Assembly (NCBI GenBank): GCA_036419695.1
Contig: CP143946.1
Coordinates: 2,474,001-2,538,000, forward strand
DNA length: 64,000 nt
Direction: 5' to 3'
From: [Clostridium] symbiosum
GTDB taxonomy: Bacteria > Bacillota > Clostridia > Lachnospirales > Lachnospiraceae
The notes beneath the pieces were generated by a model. That model was given only the letters and a program-made list of their open reading frames with translations, was not told the DNA's origin and searched no databases. A program made the translations under genes and the position numbers. This document shows positions 17,347-25,345 of the stretch, one piece after another (positions within the stretch are counted from its first letter, which is position 1; each line of letters opens with the position of its first letter).

Positions 17347-18270
17347 ATGAAAAAAGAAGAATTTTTAAGACAGTTGGAATTTCTACTCCAGGATATTCCG
17401 GAGGATGACAAAAGAGACGCAATCGATTATTATAGAGATTATCTGGAGGAGGCAGGACCGGAACAGGAAGAAGCGGTGCTTGAAGAGTTTGGAAGTCCGG
17501 AGCGGATTGCCTCGGTGATACGGACCGATCTCCTGGGAGGAATGGAGGGCGCGGGCGAGTTTACTGATAATGGATATGATGACCGGCGGTTCAGGACCTC
17601 GGCTTATCCGGTGGTGAATGACGGGAAAACGGCCGGTTCTGCGGAGCAGAATGAAAACCATTCCGGCAGCGGTCATACGGGAAATCAGCAGGGATACCGT
17701 GCAAACAGCGGCCGGAGCAATTACAGGCAGGGAAGTTACAGACAGGCGAACCACGGCCAGGGAAGTTACGGCCAGGCGGGCTATGGTCAGGGAGGCGGCC
17801 GGGGAACCTATGGAAACGGAACCTATGAAAAGGGCAGCTATGCCGACAAAAGCCAGGGCGCTCCCTCAAACGACAGCAAATGGTGGAAATATCTCCTGAT
17901 TGCTCTGGGAATCCTCTGTATTGGGCCATTTGCCATAGCGGCCGTATTCGGGGTCGCCGGGACGGCAACCGGTTTTGTCGTTGTATTGGCCACAGTGCTC
18001 CTTGTGCTTGCCCTTCTGACGATAGCAGGTATCCTGGGCGGCGTTGCCATGGTGATTGCCGGGATCATGCAGTTGTTTGGAGGTTTCTGGAGCGGAGTGA
18101 TGAGTATCGGCCTGGGGCTGGTGTTCGGCGGAGCGGGCTGTCTGCTTCTGTGCTGTTCCTGGCTGTTTTACGGCAGGTTCCTGCCGTGGGCGGTCATGGG
18201 AATTGTTCATTTTATTGAAAAGCTCATGCACAGAGACGGTGGGAATTCCGGCCGGAAGACAGGCATATAG
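17347..18270 (+). CDS. DUF1700 membrane protein with a Gln/Gly/Ser/Tyr-rich linker
   Basis: The N-terminal ~75 residues fit DUF1700/HAAS (KKEEFLRQLEFLLQDIPEDD, then DAIDYYRDYLEEAG), a short helical domain often fused to membrane segments. Residues ~90-170 are low complexity with repeated GSY/GQ units (QGSYGQAGYGQGG and similar). Three to four membrane helices follow (~177-290). The ATG at 17347 has GGGGGAGG ten bases upstream; an alternative ATG at 17338 overlaps the padR stop but is too close to that site. The role is unknown; PadR-DUF1700-DUF4097 operons are thought to act in envelope stress. Confidence 0.8.
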   Translation: MKKEEFLRQLEFLLQDIPEDDKRDAIDYYRDYLEEAGPEQEEAVLEEFGSPERIASVIRTDLLGGMEGAGEFTDNGYDDRRFRTSAYPVVNDGKTAGSAEQNENHSGSGHTGNQQGYRANSGRSNYRQGSYRQANHGQGSYGQAGYGQGGGRGTYGNGTYEKGSYADKSQGAPSNDSKWWKYLLIALGILCIGPFAIAAVFGVAGTATGFVVVLATVLLVLALLTIAGILGGVAMVIAGIMQLFGGFWSGVMSIGLGLVFGGAGCLLLCCSWLFYGRFLPWAVMGIVHFIEKLMHRDGGNSGRKTGI

Positions 18271-18283
18271 AGGAGGATGAGAG

Positions 18284-19255
18284 ATGAAAAAATGGATGAA
18301 AGGCATAGCGATTACCGGAATCGTCCTGCTCTTAGTCGGTACTGCGGTCACCGCACTGGCGGCCGTTGTCGGGAATGCCACACAGGAGCACGGTATGATG
18401 GGAAACTGGGCCGGTGGGTATTTTGATGACGGGCTGATGGAACATATCGAAGACACCCTGCGGTTCAACAGCCGGCGTCACAGGAGCGGCAGGAATCTTA
18501 CGATTGATTCCGACCGTTATGACGATGGTGATGACGGTGACGACAGTGATTCTTACGCAAACCTGAACATCTGTCCGAAAGAGGAGATGGAGTTAGCCGG
18601 AACCTATAAGGGTATTACAAAGCTCGAAGTGGAAGCAGAACGTTCGGCGGTAAAGATAGTGGAAAATCCGGAACTGACGGATGAGATCCTCGTCTATATG
18701 AAAAATGATACGTACACGATTATCGAGATAGAGTCGGACGACGAACCCGGCCAGCTGTCTGTCAAGTATTCCTGGCCCAGCAGAAAATATACATGGCCGT
18801 CAAAGGATACCGGATATACGCAGGGGATCATCGAGATTCCCGCGGGATACCGTTTCCGTGAGGCGGAGCTGGAGGCAAAGGCTTCGTATATCAAAGCGGC
18901 TTCTGTGAATGCCGATGATCTGGATGTCAGTGTCAAGGCGGGAGAGCTGCAGCTCGGTAACTTCCAGGCCGGCAAAGCGGACTTTTCAGCGGAGGCCGGC
19001 AGCATCACTGCATATGGGGATATAGAACGCCAGATGGAGGCGGAGGTGAAAGCCGGAGCAGTCACCTTAGAGCTGGCCGGAGGGGAGAAAGATTATAATT
19101 TCTACCTGGATAATGCGGTTGGCAATGTTCTAATCGGTGATTCGGTTTATTCCGGCCTTTCCAATGACACAAAGGTCAACAACGGGTCGGAGAAAAACGT
19201 AAGTATTGACTGTTCCGCCGGATCGGTGGAAGTGAGGTTTTCAGATAAGAACTGA
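18284..19255 (+). CDS. DUF4097 family beta-strand-repeat surface protein
   Basis: 323 residues: an N-terminal membrane helix (IAITGIVLLLVGTAVTALAA), an Asp-rich stretch (DDGDDGDDSDSY), then a domain of short repeating beta strands (ITKLEVEAERSAVKIVE, then DDLDVSVKAGELQLGNFQ and DFSAEAGSITAYGDI). This fits the DUF4097 beta-helix family. It probably sits outside the membrane, anchored by its N terminus. It is the last gene of the padR operon, 13 bp after DUF1700, and is closed by a strong two-way terminator. Confidence 0.8.
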   Translation: MKKWMKGIAITGIVLLLVGTAVTALAAVVGNATQEHGMMGNWAGGYFDDGLMEHIEDTLRFNSRRHRSGRNLTIDSDRYDDGDDGDDSDSYANLNICPKEEMELAGTYKGITKLEVEAERSAVKIVENPELTDEILVYMKNDTYTIIEIESDDEPGQLSVKYSWPSRKYTWPSKDTGYTQGIIEIPAGYRFREAELEAKASYIKAASVNADDLDVSVKAGELQLGNFQAGKADFSAEAGSITAYGDIERQMEAEVKAGAVTLELAGGEKDYNFYLDNAVGNVLIGDSVYSGLSNDTKVNNGSEKNVSIDCSAGSVEVRFSDKN

Positions 19256-19314
19256 GAAAAACGAATAGAAAGCGCCGGATGCTCTTTCATGCTGCCGGAC
19301 GGATAATATTTTGA

Positions 19315-19356
19315 AAGCTGACACAGCCGTTATAATGGGAACGGCTGTGTCAGCTT
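19315..19356. terminator. Bidirectional terminator between convergent genes
   Basis: A perfect 17-bp stem (AAGCTGACACAGCCGTT with its complement), loop ATAATGGG, with T-rich sequence on the + side and A-rich sequence before it. It serves DUF4097 (+) and the LytTR regulator (-). Confidence 0.92.
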
Positions 19357-19374
19357 TTATGAATAAAAATTCAT

Positions 19375-20097
19375 TTAAATGCCTCCGTTTAATTTTAAAA
19401 ACTGGTAGTCTGCATACTGCTGGTAGATGGCATTCCGGTTGCCCCGGGTGATGGGAACGCGCTCCCCATTCTCCATGATGAAATCGTGCTTATCGACGGA
19501 GGCGACGTGATCCATATTTACAATACAGTTGCGGTAACAGCACAGAAACTGCGGATAGCACAGCAGAAGCGGTGAAAATACGTCAAACTGCTGATAAGAC
19601 CGGATCAATCTTGCAGAGGTGTGAATTTGTATATAGTGATTGTAATAATCCGTGTAGATGATTTCACCCAGCGGTATCTTGACCAGCGTACGGCTTTCTT
19701 TCACCTCGATATAGCGGATATGTTTCGCCAGCTCATTGTGGCACAGATCCATGGTTCTCTGGAAACGCTCTTCCGACAGAGGCTTGAGCAGATAATCAAA
19801 AGCACGTACCTCAAATCCCTGCAGAGCATATTCTTTACTGGAACTGATGAAAATCAAAAGACATTCCGAATCGGTTTCGCGGATTTTTCTGGCAACCTCG
19901 ATGCCGGAAATACCGTCCATTAGAATGTCCAGAAATATTAAATCATAGGATTTGGAAGGCCAGTTTTCCAAAAATGCATCCCCGCTTGTGTAAGTGTCGA
20001 TTACTCTGTATACCTGGCGGTTTGACAGGTAAGTCTGGAGATAACCTTCCAGCAAAGATAATTCCTGCCCAGAGTCTTCTATAATTGCAATGTCCAT
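19375..20097 (-). CDS. LytTR-type response regulator
   Basis: 240 residues: receiver domain 1-~120 with acidic pocket (IIED), phospho-acceptor Asp in YDLIFLDILMDG (~57) and Lys in DYLLKPL (~106), then a LytTR DNA-binding domain (~135-235; IYTDYYNHYIQIHT, FLCCYRNCIVNMDHV). AgrA/ComE-like regulators of this kind often control peptide signalling. No histidine kinase gene is nearby, so it looks orphan here. The ribosome site AGGGGAGA precedes the ATG. Confidence 0.92.
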   Translation of the reverse strand: MDIAIIEDSGQELSLLEGYLQTYLSNRQVYRVIDTYTSGDAFLENWPSKSYDLIFLDILMDGISGIEVARKIRETDSECLLIFISSSKEYALQGFEVRAFDYLLKPLSEERFQRTMDLCHNELAKHIRYIEVKESRTLVKIPLGEIIYTDYYNHYIQIHTSARLIRSYQQFDVFSPLLLCYPQFLCCYRNCIVNMDHVASVDKHDFIMENGERVPITRGNRNAIYQQYADYQFLKLNGGI

Positions 20098-20297
20098 TTA
20101 AATCTCCCCTAGTTACAAATTCTCGTTTCTATTTTAACAAAATAGAGGCCATGTTTGAAAAAAAAGTCGGTAAAAAAATGTCAAAAAATGTAAAAAACTT
20201 GAACGGGAACATATTTTAAGTATATTCTGAAAAATAACGGTGTCAACGTTCCGGGGTTTTTCTGTTCAGGTAAATATTGGAAATCTCCCTAAAAATT

Positions 20298-20325
20298 GTA
20301 TATGCAGGAAGACGCAGGGCATACT
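20298..20325 (+). promoter_or_regulatory. Possible sigma-G-type promoter for the spore protein gene
   Basis: GTATA (-35) and CATACT (-10) with a 17-bp spacer resemble sigma-G sites (GHATR and CATWMTA), which normally drive spore-protein genes in the forespore. It lies 35 bp ahead of the SASP start. This is inference from the motif and the product. Confidence 0.45.
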
Positions 20326-20359
20326 CTAAGTACATTTTGGAAAGGAGTGTGCTTTTTTT

Positions 20360-20578
20360 ATGGGCAGTGAAACGAAAAAGAAAGATAAGTTCGACCCGGC
20401 GGATCTGAAGCCGGAGGATATGATGAAGTTTGAAATTGCAACGGAACTGGGCCTTGCAGACAAGGTAATGAACGGAGGCTGGAGGAGCCTGACGGCCAAG
20501 GAAAGCGGACGGATCGGCGGTCTTATCACCAAACGGAAGCGCGAAATGAAAAAGGAAGTATTGAAAGATAACACCTGA
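20360..20578 (+). CDS. Small acid-soluble spore protein, alpha/beta type (divergent)
   Basis: 72 residues. The core KFEIATELGLADKV contains the GPR-protease-like site, and ESGRIGGLITKRKREMKK is the second conserved SASP helix (GG(L/I)ITKR). Alpha/beta SASPs coat and protect spore DNA. The N terminus is more charged than usual and the protein ends in a basic tail, so it is a minor or divergent member. It is the clearest sign that the organism sporulates. AAAGGAG lies upstream at slightly long spacing. Confidence 0.8.
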   Translation: MGSETKKKDKFDPADLKPEDMMKFEIATELGLADKVMNGGWRSLTAKESGRIGGLITKRKREMKKEVLKDNT

Positions 20579-20635
20579 TCCAATATAATGGATATCGAAA
20601 TCAATTTTCGATTCAGATTTGGAAAGGCCGTATGG

Positions 20636-21802
20636 ATGATGGAAGAGAAAGAACTTAGGAGCGGTTATACAACCGGAACATGCGCGGCGGCGGCGGCCTG
20701 GGCTGCTGTCCGTCTTCTCTGCTCCGGGTTCAGGGAGACTACGGTGGAGGTGTTAACTCCCGGAGGGCAGACTCTTGCAATACCGGTCGCCGGTTCCAAC
20801 CTTTTGGAAGGAAAGTGGGCGATATGCTCGGTAAAGAAGGACGCGGGCGATGATCCCGATGTGACGAACGGCGCTTTTGTCTATGCGCGGGTAAGTTTTG
20901 CCGGGAAAAGACCTACGGAAAGGCCCTGTTACGGCTCGGACATGCATCCGGGACTGTATCTGACGGGAGGAGAAGGCGTGGGGACGGTGACCAGAAAGGG
21001 GCTGTCGTGCCCGGTTGGATACCATGCCATCAATCCGGTGCCGCGCACGATGATATTCGAGGCGGCCGACGGGGCAAGGCGGTTGTCGGGACAGCCGGAC
21101 GGCGGGCTTCTCATTGAGATTTCCATCCCGGAGGGAACGGAACTGGCTGCAAAGACATTTAACCCGAATCTGGGTATTACCGGGGGGATTTCCGTTCTTG
21201 GAACGACGGGAATCGTTAACCCGATGAGCGAGGCGGCGCTGATAGAAACGATACGCCTGGATATCAGGGTCAGGGCGGCCGGGGGAAGAAAAATCCTGGC
21301 GGTGGCTCCGGGGAATTACGGGGAGCGCTTTGTAAGGGAAGAACTGGGGCTCGATCTGTCTTCCTTTGTCAAATGCAGCAATTTTATCGGTGATACCTTC
21401 AGGATGATGGAGGAAGAAAAGATAGAAAGGGTACTTCTGGCGGGGCATCTCGGCAAGATGATTAAGGTGGCGGGAGGCGTTATGAACACCCATTCCAAAT
21501 ATGGAGACAGAAGAATGGAAATTCTGGCAGGCTGCGCAGCGGAAGCCGGAATGCCGGAAGAGAGCGCCAAACGTCTTTACGGAATGAATACGACGGATGA
21601 GGCGGCAGATTATCTGAAAGAGGAAAAATGGCTGGGACCGGTGATGGAGACTGTGGCCGGACGGGTGAAAGAGAACCTTAAGAGCCGGTACCGCGTGGAC
21701 ACGGAGGTCGTCCTGTTCAACGGGACAATCGGAATCCTTGCGATGACGGCAGGGGCAAAGGAATTTGCGTCGGCGCTTGGAACCAGGAAAATAGATGAAT
21801 AA
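20636..21802 (+). CDS. cbiD: Cobalt-precorrin-5B (C1)-methyltransferase
   Basis: About 388 residues; CbiD methylates C1 of cobalt-precorrin-5B in anaerobic cobalamin synthesis. Recognised by RSGYTTGTCAAAAAWAA at the start, the NPVPRTMIFE and TFNPNLGITGGISVLGTTGIVNPMS blocks and VLLAGHLGKMIKVAGG. ATG 20636 (or 20639) is preferred because GGAAAGG is eight bases upstream; an earlier ATG at 20588 lacks one. It opens the corrin-ring cluster, 57 bp after the SASP gene. No B12-riboswitch box was seen upstream. Confidence 0.95.
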   Translation: MMEEKELRSGYTTGTCAAAAAWAAVRLLCSGFRETTVEVLTPGGQTLAIPVAGSNLLEGKWAICSVKKDAGDDPDVTNGAFVYARVSFAGKRPTERPCYGSDMHPGLYLTGGEGVGTVTRKGLSCPVGYHAINPVPRTMIFEAADGARRLSGQPDGGLLIEISIPEGTELAAKTFNPNLGITGGISVLGTTGIVNPMSEAALIETIRLDIRVRAAGGRKILAVAPGNYGERFVREELGLDLSSFVKCSNFIGDTFRMMEEEKIERVLLAGHLGKMIKVAGGVMNTHSKYGDRRMEILAGCAAEAGMPEESAKRLYGMNTTDEAADYLKEEKWLGPVMETVAGRVKENLKSRYRVDTEVVLFNGTIGILAMTAGAKEFASALGTRKIDE

Positions 21803-21896
21803 TTATAACGAATTATGAATAAAACCGGCGGTTCTTTTAAATGAAAATTTCATTCAGGGGCCGTACACGGAAATACATAGTAAAGGCGGACAAAAG

Positions 21897-22583
21897 ATGA
21901 CTGGAACATGGTACGCGGTGGGAGTAGGCCCCGGAGATCCGGAGCTTATGACGATTAAAGCGGTAAAAAGACTGAAGGAGTGTGACACGCTAGCCATCCC
22001 TCATAAGGACAGGGACCAGTGTGTGGCATATAAAATAGCGGTACAGGCGGTTCCGGAGCTGGCAGAGAAGAAGTGCATCTGTCTTCCGATGCCGATGACA
22101 AAGGACAGGGCCTTATTGGAAGAAAGCCACAGCGAGGCGGTAAGAAGGACGGAGGACTGCCTCAGGCAGGGGGAGAATGTGGCGTTTATTACGCTGGGAG
22201 ACACCACGGTCTATTCTACCTGCCTATATATTAAGGAAAGACTGGACGAGAAACAGTATGCCACAGAGCTGATCAACGGGATTCCCTCTTTCTGTGCGGC
22301 GGCGGCCCGAATGGGCATTCCCCTGGTGAACGGGAAGGAGGAGCTTCATATTATTCCTGCATCCTATCAGATTGAGGATGCACTGGAGCAGCCGGGCGTA
22401 AAGGTGCTGATGAAGTCGGGAAAGAAACTTTCCGAGGTAAAGAGCCTCCTTGAAAGACGGAGCCGCGACGTCAAAATGGTGGAAAACTGCGGGATGGAGA
22501 ATGAGAAGATTTACGGCAGTATAAAAGAGATTCCCGATGAGGCGGGATACTACTCCCTGCTGATCGTGAGGGACGGGAACTAA
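21897..22583 (+). CDS. cbiL: Cobalt-precorrin-2 C20-methyltransferase
   Basis: 228 residues of the SAM-dependent tetrapyrrole methylase fold: N-terminal GVGPGDPELMTIKA, then TLGDTTVYSTCLYI and INGIPSFCAAAARMGIPL. The TVYST and IPSF pattern is that of CbiL/CobI, which methylates C20 of (cobalt-)precorrin-2. It is 94 bp from cbiD and 35 bp from cbiF in the same operon. Confidence 0.93.
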   Translation: MTGTWYAVGVGPGDPELMTIKAVKRLKECDTLAIPHKDRDQCVAYKIAVQAVPELAEKKCICLPMPMTKDRALLEESHSEAVRRTEDCLRQGENVAFITLGDTTVYSTCLYIKERLDEKQYATELINGIPSFCAAAARMGIPLVNGKEELHIIPASYQIEDALEQPGVKVLMKSGKKLSEVKSLLERRSRDVKMVENCGMENEKIYGSIKEIPDEAGYYSLLIVRDGN

Positions 22584-22618
22584 AATAACACAGAAGAATA
22601 TAGTTCGGAGGAAAACAG

Positions 22619-23413
22619 ATGGTACATTTTGTGGGAGCTGGTTCCGGGGCGGCCGACCTCATTACGGTGAGGGGGGCAAGACTCCTGGGAGAGGCGGATC
22701 AGATAATCTACGCGGGCTCACTTGTAAACCCGGAGCTTCTTGAGTACAGAAAAGAGGGCTGCACTGTTTTTGACAGCGCCAGGATGACGCTTGAGGATGT
22801 GATCGCCAGAATCAAAGAAGCGGAAGACGGCGGCAGGACGACGGTCCGGCTCCACACGGGTGATTCCAGCATTTATGGGGCGATCCGGGAACAGATGGAC
22901 CGGCTGGATGAGCTGGGAATTACATATGAGGTCTGCCCGGGAGTCAGTTCCTTCTGCGGGGCGGCGGCATCCATGAATCTGGAATACACGCTTCCGGGAG
23001 TGTCACAGAGTCTTATTATCACCAGGATGGCGGGCAGGACGCCCGTGCCGGAGCGCGAGAGCATTGCCTCCTTTGCCGCGCACGGGGCGACGATGGCGGT
23101 ATTCCTGAGCACGGGTCTTCTGGGGCCTCTGTCCGAGGAACTGGTACGCGGCGGATACTGCAGGGAAACACCGGCGGCCATTGTCTATAAGGCCACCTGG
23201 CCGGATGAGAAAAAGGTGTGCTGTACCGTTGGGACGCTTCAGGAGACGGCGGCCAGGGAGCAGATTACGAAGACGGCCCTGATCCTGGTGGGCGACGTCA
23301 TTGCCCACAGCTCCTACGAGCGGTCTAAACTTTACGATCCCGTTTTTACCACGGAATTCAGGAAAGGCGTGCCGGCCGAAGGAGGAGAGCGGAATGAGGA
23401 TTGCAATCATTAG
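22619..23413 (+). CDS. cbiF: Cobalt-precorrin-4 C11-methyltransferase
   Basis: 264 residues. Family marks are VHFVGAGSGAADLITVRG, YAGSLVNPELL, LHTGDSSIYGAIREQM and VCPGVSSFCGAAASMNLEYTLP, all typical of CbiF/CobM. It methylates C11 of cobalt-precorrin-4. The 3' end overlaps cbiG by 20 bp, consistent with coupled translation of consecutive pathway enzymes. The ribosome site is CGGAGGAAA. Confidence 0.95.
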   Translation: MVHFVGAGSGAADLITVRGARLLGEADQIIYAGSLVNPELLEYRKEGCTVFDSARMTLEDVIARIKEAEDGGRTTVRLHTGDSSIYGAIREQMDRLDELGITYEVCPGVSSFCGAAASMNLEYTLPGVSQSLIITRMAGRTPVPERESIASFAAHGATMAVFLSTGLLGPLSEELVRGGYCRETPAAIVYKATWPDEKKVCCTVGTLQETAAREQITKTALILVGDVIAHSSYERSKLYDPVFTTEFRKGVPAEGGERNEDCNH

Positions 23414-24440
23414 CTTCACCAGCCAGGGCGGCGTCACCGGTGAAAGACTTGATAACGGCTTTAAAAACCTGGGGCATGAGTCCCGGGCTTTTTCGGTGCA
23501 CGGACTTGGAATGTCCCTGGGCGAGTTTGTGAAAACGGCTTTTGCCGAAGAGGACGGACTCGTTTTCATCGGGGCGGCGGGAATTGCGGTACGCTCCATT
23601 GCTCCTTTTTTAAAAGGAAAAGACAAGGATCCGGCCGTGGTTGTGGTGGACGAGCTGGGACGGTTTGTCGTTTCCCTTTTGTCGGGCCATCTGGGAGGCG
23701 CCAATGAACTGGCCTCAGAGGCGGCACAAGTGTTGGGAGCGCAGCCGGTCATTACAACGGCGACGGATCTGCATCACGCGTTTGCCGTGGATCTCTTTGC
23801 AAAAAAGAACGGACTGGCAATCGATGATCTGAAAGAGGCGAAGGAGATATCCGCCGCCGTCCTGAGGGGAGAGCCGGTGGGCTTTTTCAGTGATTTTCCG
23901 GTGGAGGGAGAGATACCTGAGCCGCTTGATAAAGGGGTACGGCACCGGAGGAATATTTACATTACATGCAGCAGAGCCGCCCTTCCTTTCGAAGATGGGG
24001 ATAGGACGCACGTCTGCGGCCTTCTGCGCCTGATTCCGAGGGCTGCCGTCCTGGGAATGGGCTGCCGCCGAAGTATACCGGAGGAGGCCGCAAAAAATGC
24101 GGCTGAGGAGCTTCTGAGGACCTGCGGAATCGACAGGCGGGCGCTCGGCATGCTTGCCAGCATTGACCTGAAACGCGATGAGAAAGCTCTTATCGCGCTG
24201 GCCGCGGACTGGGGCCTTGCATGGAAGGTCTTTACATCCGAAGAGCTGGGCGCGGTAGAGGGCAGTTTATCGGAATCGGAGTTTGTAAAAAGTGTGACGG
24301 GAGTTGGCAATGTATGTGAGCGGGCGGCCCTCGCAGGCGCCGCGGTCGGCGGCGGGAAGGCGCGCCTGGCGGCGGGAAAAAGCATATTTTCTTCCGTGAC
24401 GGCTGCGGCTGCAGTGAGAGAAATTACGGTAAATTTCTGA
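23394..24440 (+). CDS. cbiG: Cobalt-precorrin-5A hydrolase
   Basis: 348 residues; CbiG opens the lactone ring of cobalt-precorrin-5A and releases acetaldehyde. Seen are the N-terminal IAIISFTSQG, FIGAAGIAVRSIAPFLKGKDKDPAVVVVDE and SLLSGHLGGANELA, and the C-terminal domain GMGCRRSIPEEA with ASIDLKRDEKAL. ATG 23394 follows AAGGAGGAGAG inside the end of cbiF; earlier in-frame starts lie deep in cbiF. It is followed by a 16-bp tandem repeat. Confidence 0.95.
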   Translation: MRIAIISFTSQGGVTGERLDNGFKNLGHESRAFSVHGLGMSLGEFVKTAFAEEDGLVFIGAAGIAVRSIAPFLKGKDKDPAVVVVDELGRFVVSLLSGHLGGANELASEAAQVLGAQPVITTATDLHHAFAVDLFAKKNGLAIDDLKEAKEISAAVLRGEPVGFFSDFPVEGEIPEPLDKGVRHRRNIYITCSRAALPFEDGDRTHVCGLLRLIPRAAVLGMGCRRSIPEEAAKNAAEELLRTCGIDRRALGMLASIDLKRDEKALIALAADWGLAWKVFTSEELGAVEGSLSESEFVKSVTGVGNVCERAALAGAAVGGGKARLAAGKSIFSSVTAAAAVREITVNF

Positions 24441-24451
24441 TGGGTTGGGTA

Positions 24452-24531
24452 TCCGGATGCAATGGTGTTCGGGTGCAATGGTGTTCGGGTGCGATGGAGT
24501 CCGGATGCAATGGTATCTGGATGCAGTGTAT
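24452..24531 (+). repeat. Five tandem copies of a 16-bp unit
   Basis: Units read TCCGGATGCAATGGTG with small changes (TTCGGGTGCAATGGTG twice-like, TCTGGATGCAGTGTAT last). The array lies between cbiG and cbiH, inside the operon, and is non-coding. Without spacers it is not a CRISPR. It may vary in copy number. Confidence 0.85.
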
Positions 24532-24598
24532 TTGGCTGCGGTAATATCCGGATATGCCGTTACTTAAATGGAATGTGATAGAAGGGAAGAAAAACAGG

Positions 24599-25345
24599 AT
24601 GCAGGAAAATAATAAAGGGAAATTATACGTCGTAGGGATTGGACCGGGAGCCTACGGGCAGATGACGATAAGAGCGGAGCAGGTGCTGAACGAGTGCAGC
24701 GTAATTGCCGGTTATACCGTTTACATCGATTTGATAAAAGAGCATTTTCCGGATAAAGAGCTTCTCACAACGCCGATGCGCCGTGAAAAAGAAAGATGCA
24801 TGATGGCTCTTGAATCGGCTGCCGGGGGAAAGGTGACTGCGATGATTTGCAGCGGCGACAGCGGCGTCTACGGGATGGCCGGGCTGATTCTTGAACTGGC
24901 GCCGGAATATCCGGGTGTGGAAATCGAGATTATCCCGGGGGTGACGGCGGCCCTGAGCGGAGGGGCCATTCTCGGCGCGCCTTTGGGACACGACTTTGCC
25001 GTTATCAGCCTGAGTGATCTTCTCACTCCGATGGAAACGATTAAGAGGCGGCTGAAGGCCGCGGCAGAGGGGGATTTTAATATCTGCCTTTACAATCCTG
25101 CCAGCAGGAAACGTTCCGGCTATCTGAAACAGGCCTGTGAAATCCTGCTCCGTTATAAAGACGAAAAAACGGTCTGCGGCCTGGTCAAAAATATCGGCCG
25201 TGAGGGCGAATCAATGGAAGTGATGACGCTGGGGGAATTGAAGGACACCGCAGCCGATATGTTCACAACGGTTTTTATCGGCAACAGGATGACAAGGGAC
25301 ATCGGGGGAAGAATGGTTACGCCAAGAGGTTATAAAGATGTGTAA
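24599..25345 (+). CDS. cbiH: Cobalt-precorrin-3 C17-methyltransferase
   Basis: 248 residues with the tetrapyrrole methylase fold. Seen are YVVGIGPGAYGQMTIRA, SGDSGVYGMAGLILE and IIPGVTAALSGGAILGAPLGHDFAVISLSDLLTP (given in parts), plus LYNPASRKR, all typical for CbiH/CobJ, which contracts the ring while methylating C17. ATG 24599 is chosen because the conserved N terminus begins there; an earlier ATG at 24554 lies next to the repeats. The end overlaps cbiJE by 8 bp. Confidence 0.93.
   Translation: MQENNKGKLYVVGIGPGAYGQMTIRAEQVLNECSVIAGYTVYIDLIKEHFPDKELLTTPMRREKERCMMALESAAGGKVTAMICSGDSGVYGMAGLILELAPEYPGVEIEIIPGVTAALSGGAILGAPLGHDFAVISLSDLLTPMETIKRRLKAAAEGDFNICLYNPASRKRSGYLKQACEILLRYKDEKTVCGLVKNIGREGESMEVMTLGELKDTAADMFTTVFIGNRMTRDIGGRMVTPRGYKDV

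Noticed and set aside
20100..20359. Cobalamin riboswitch or leader for the cbi genes
   Set aside because: The region is A/T-rich with direct repeats and fits the SASP and LytTR gene starts; no B12-box string seen.
20753..21493. Minus-strand reading frame of 246 codons
   Set aside because: It is antisense to cbiD, which has strong family motifs throughout.
24452..24531. CRISPR array
   Set aside because: The units are contiguous 16-bp copies with no spacers and no cas genes nearby.
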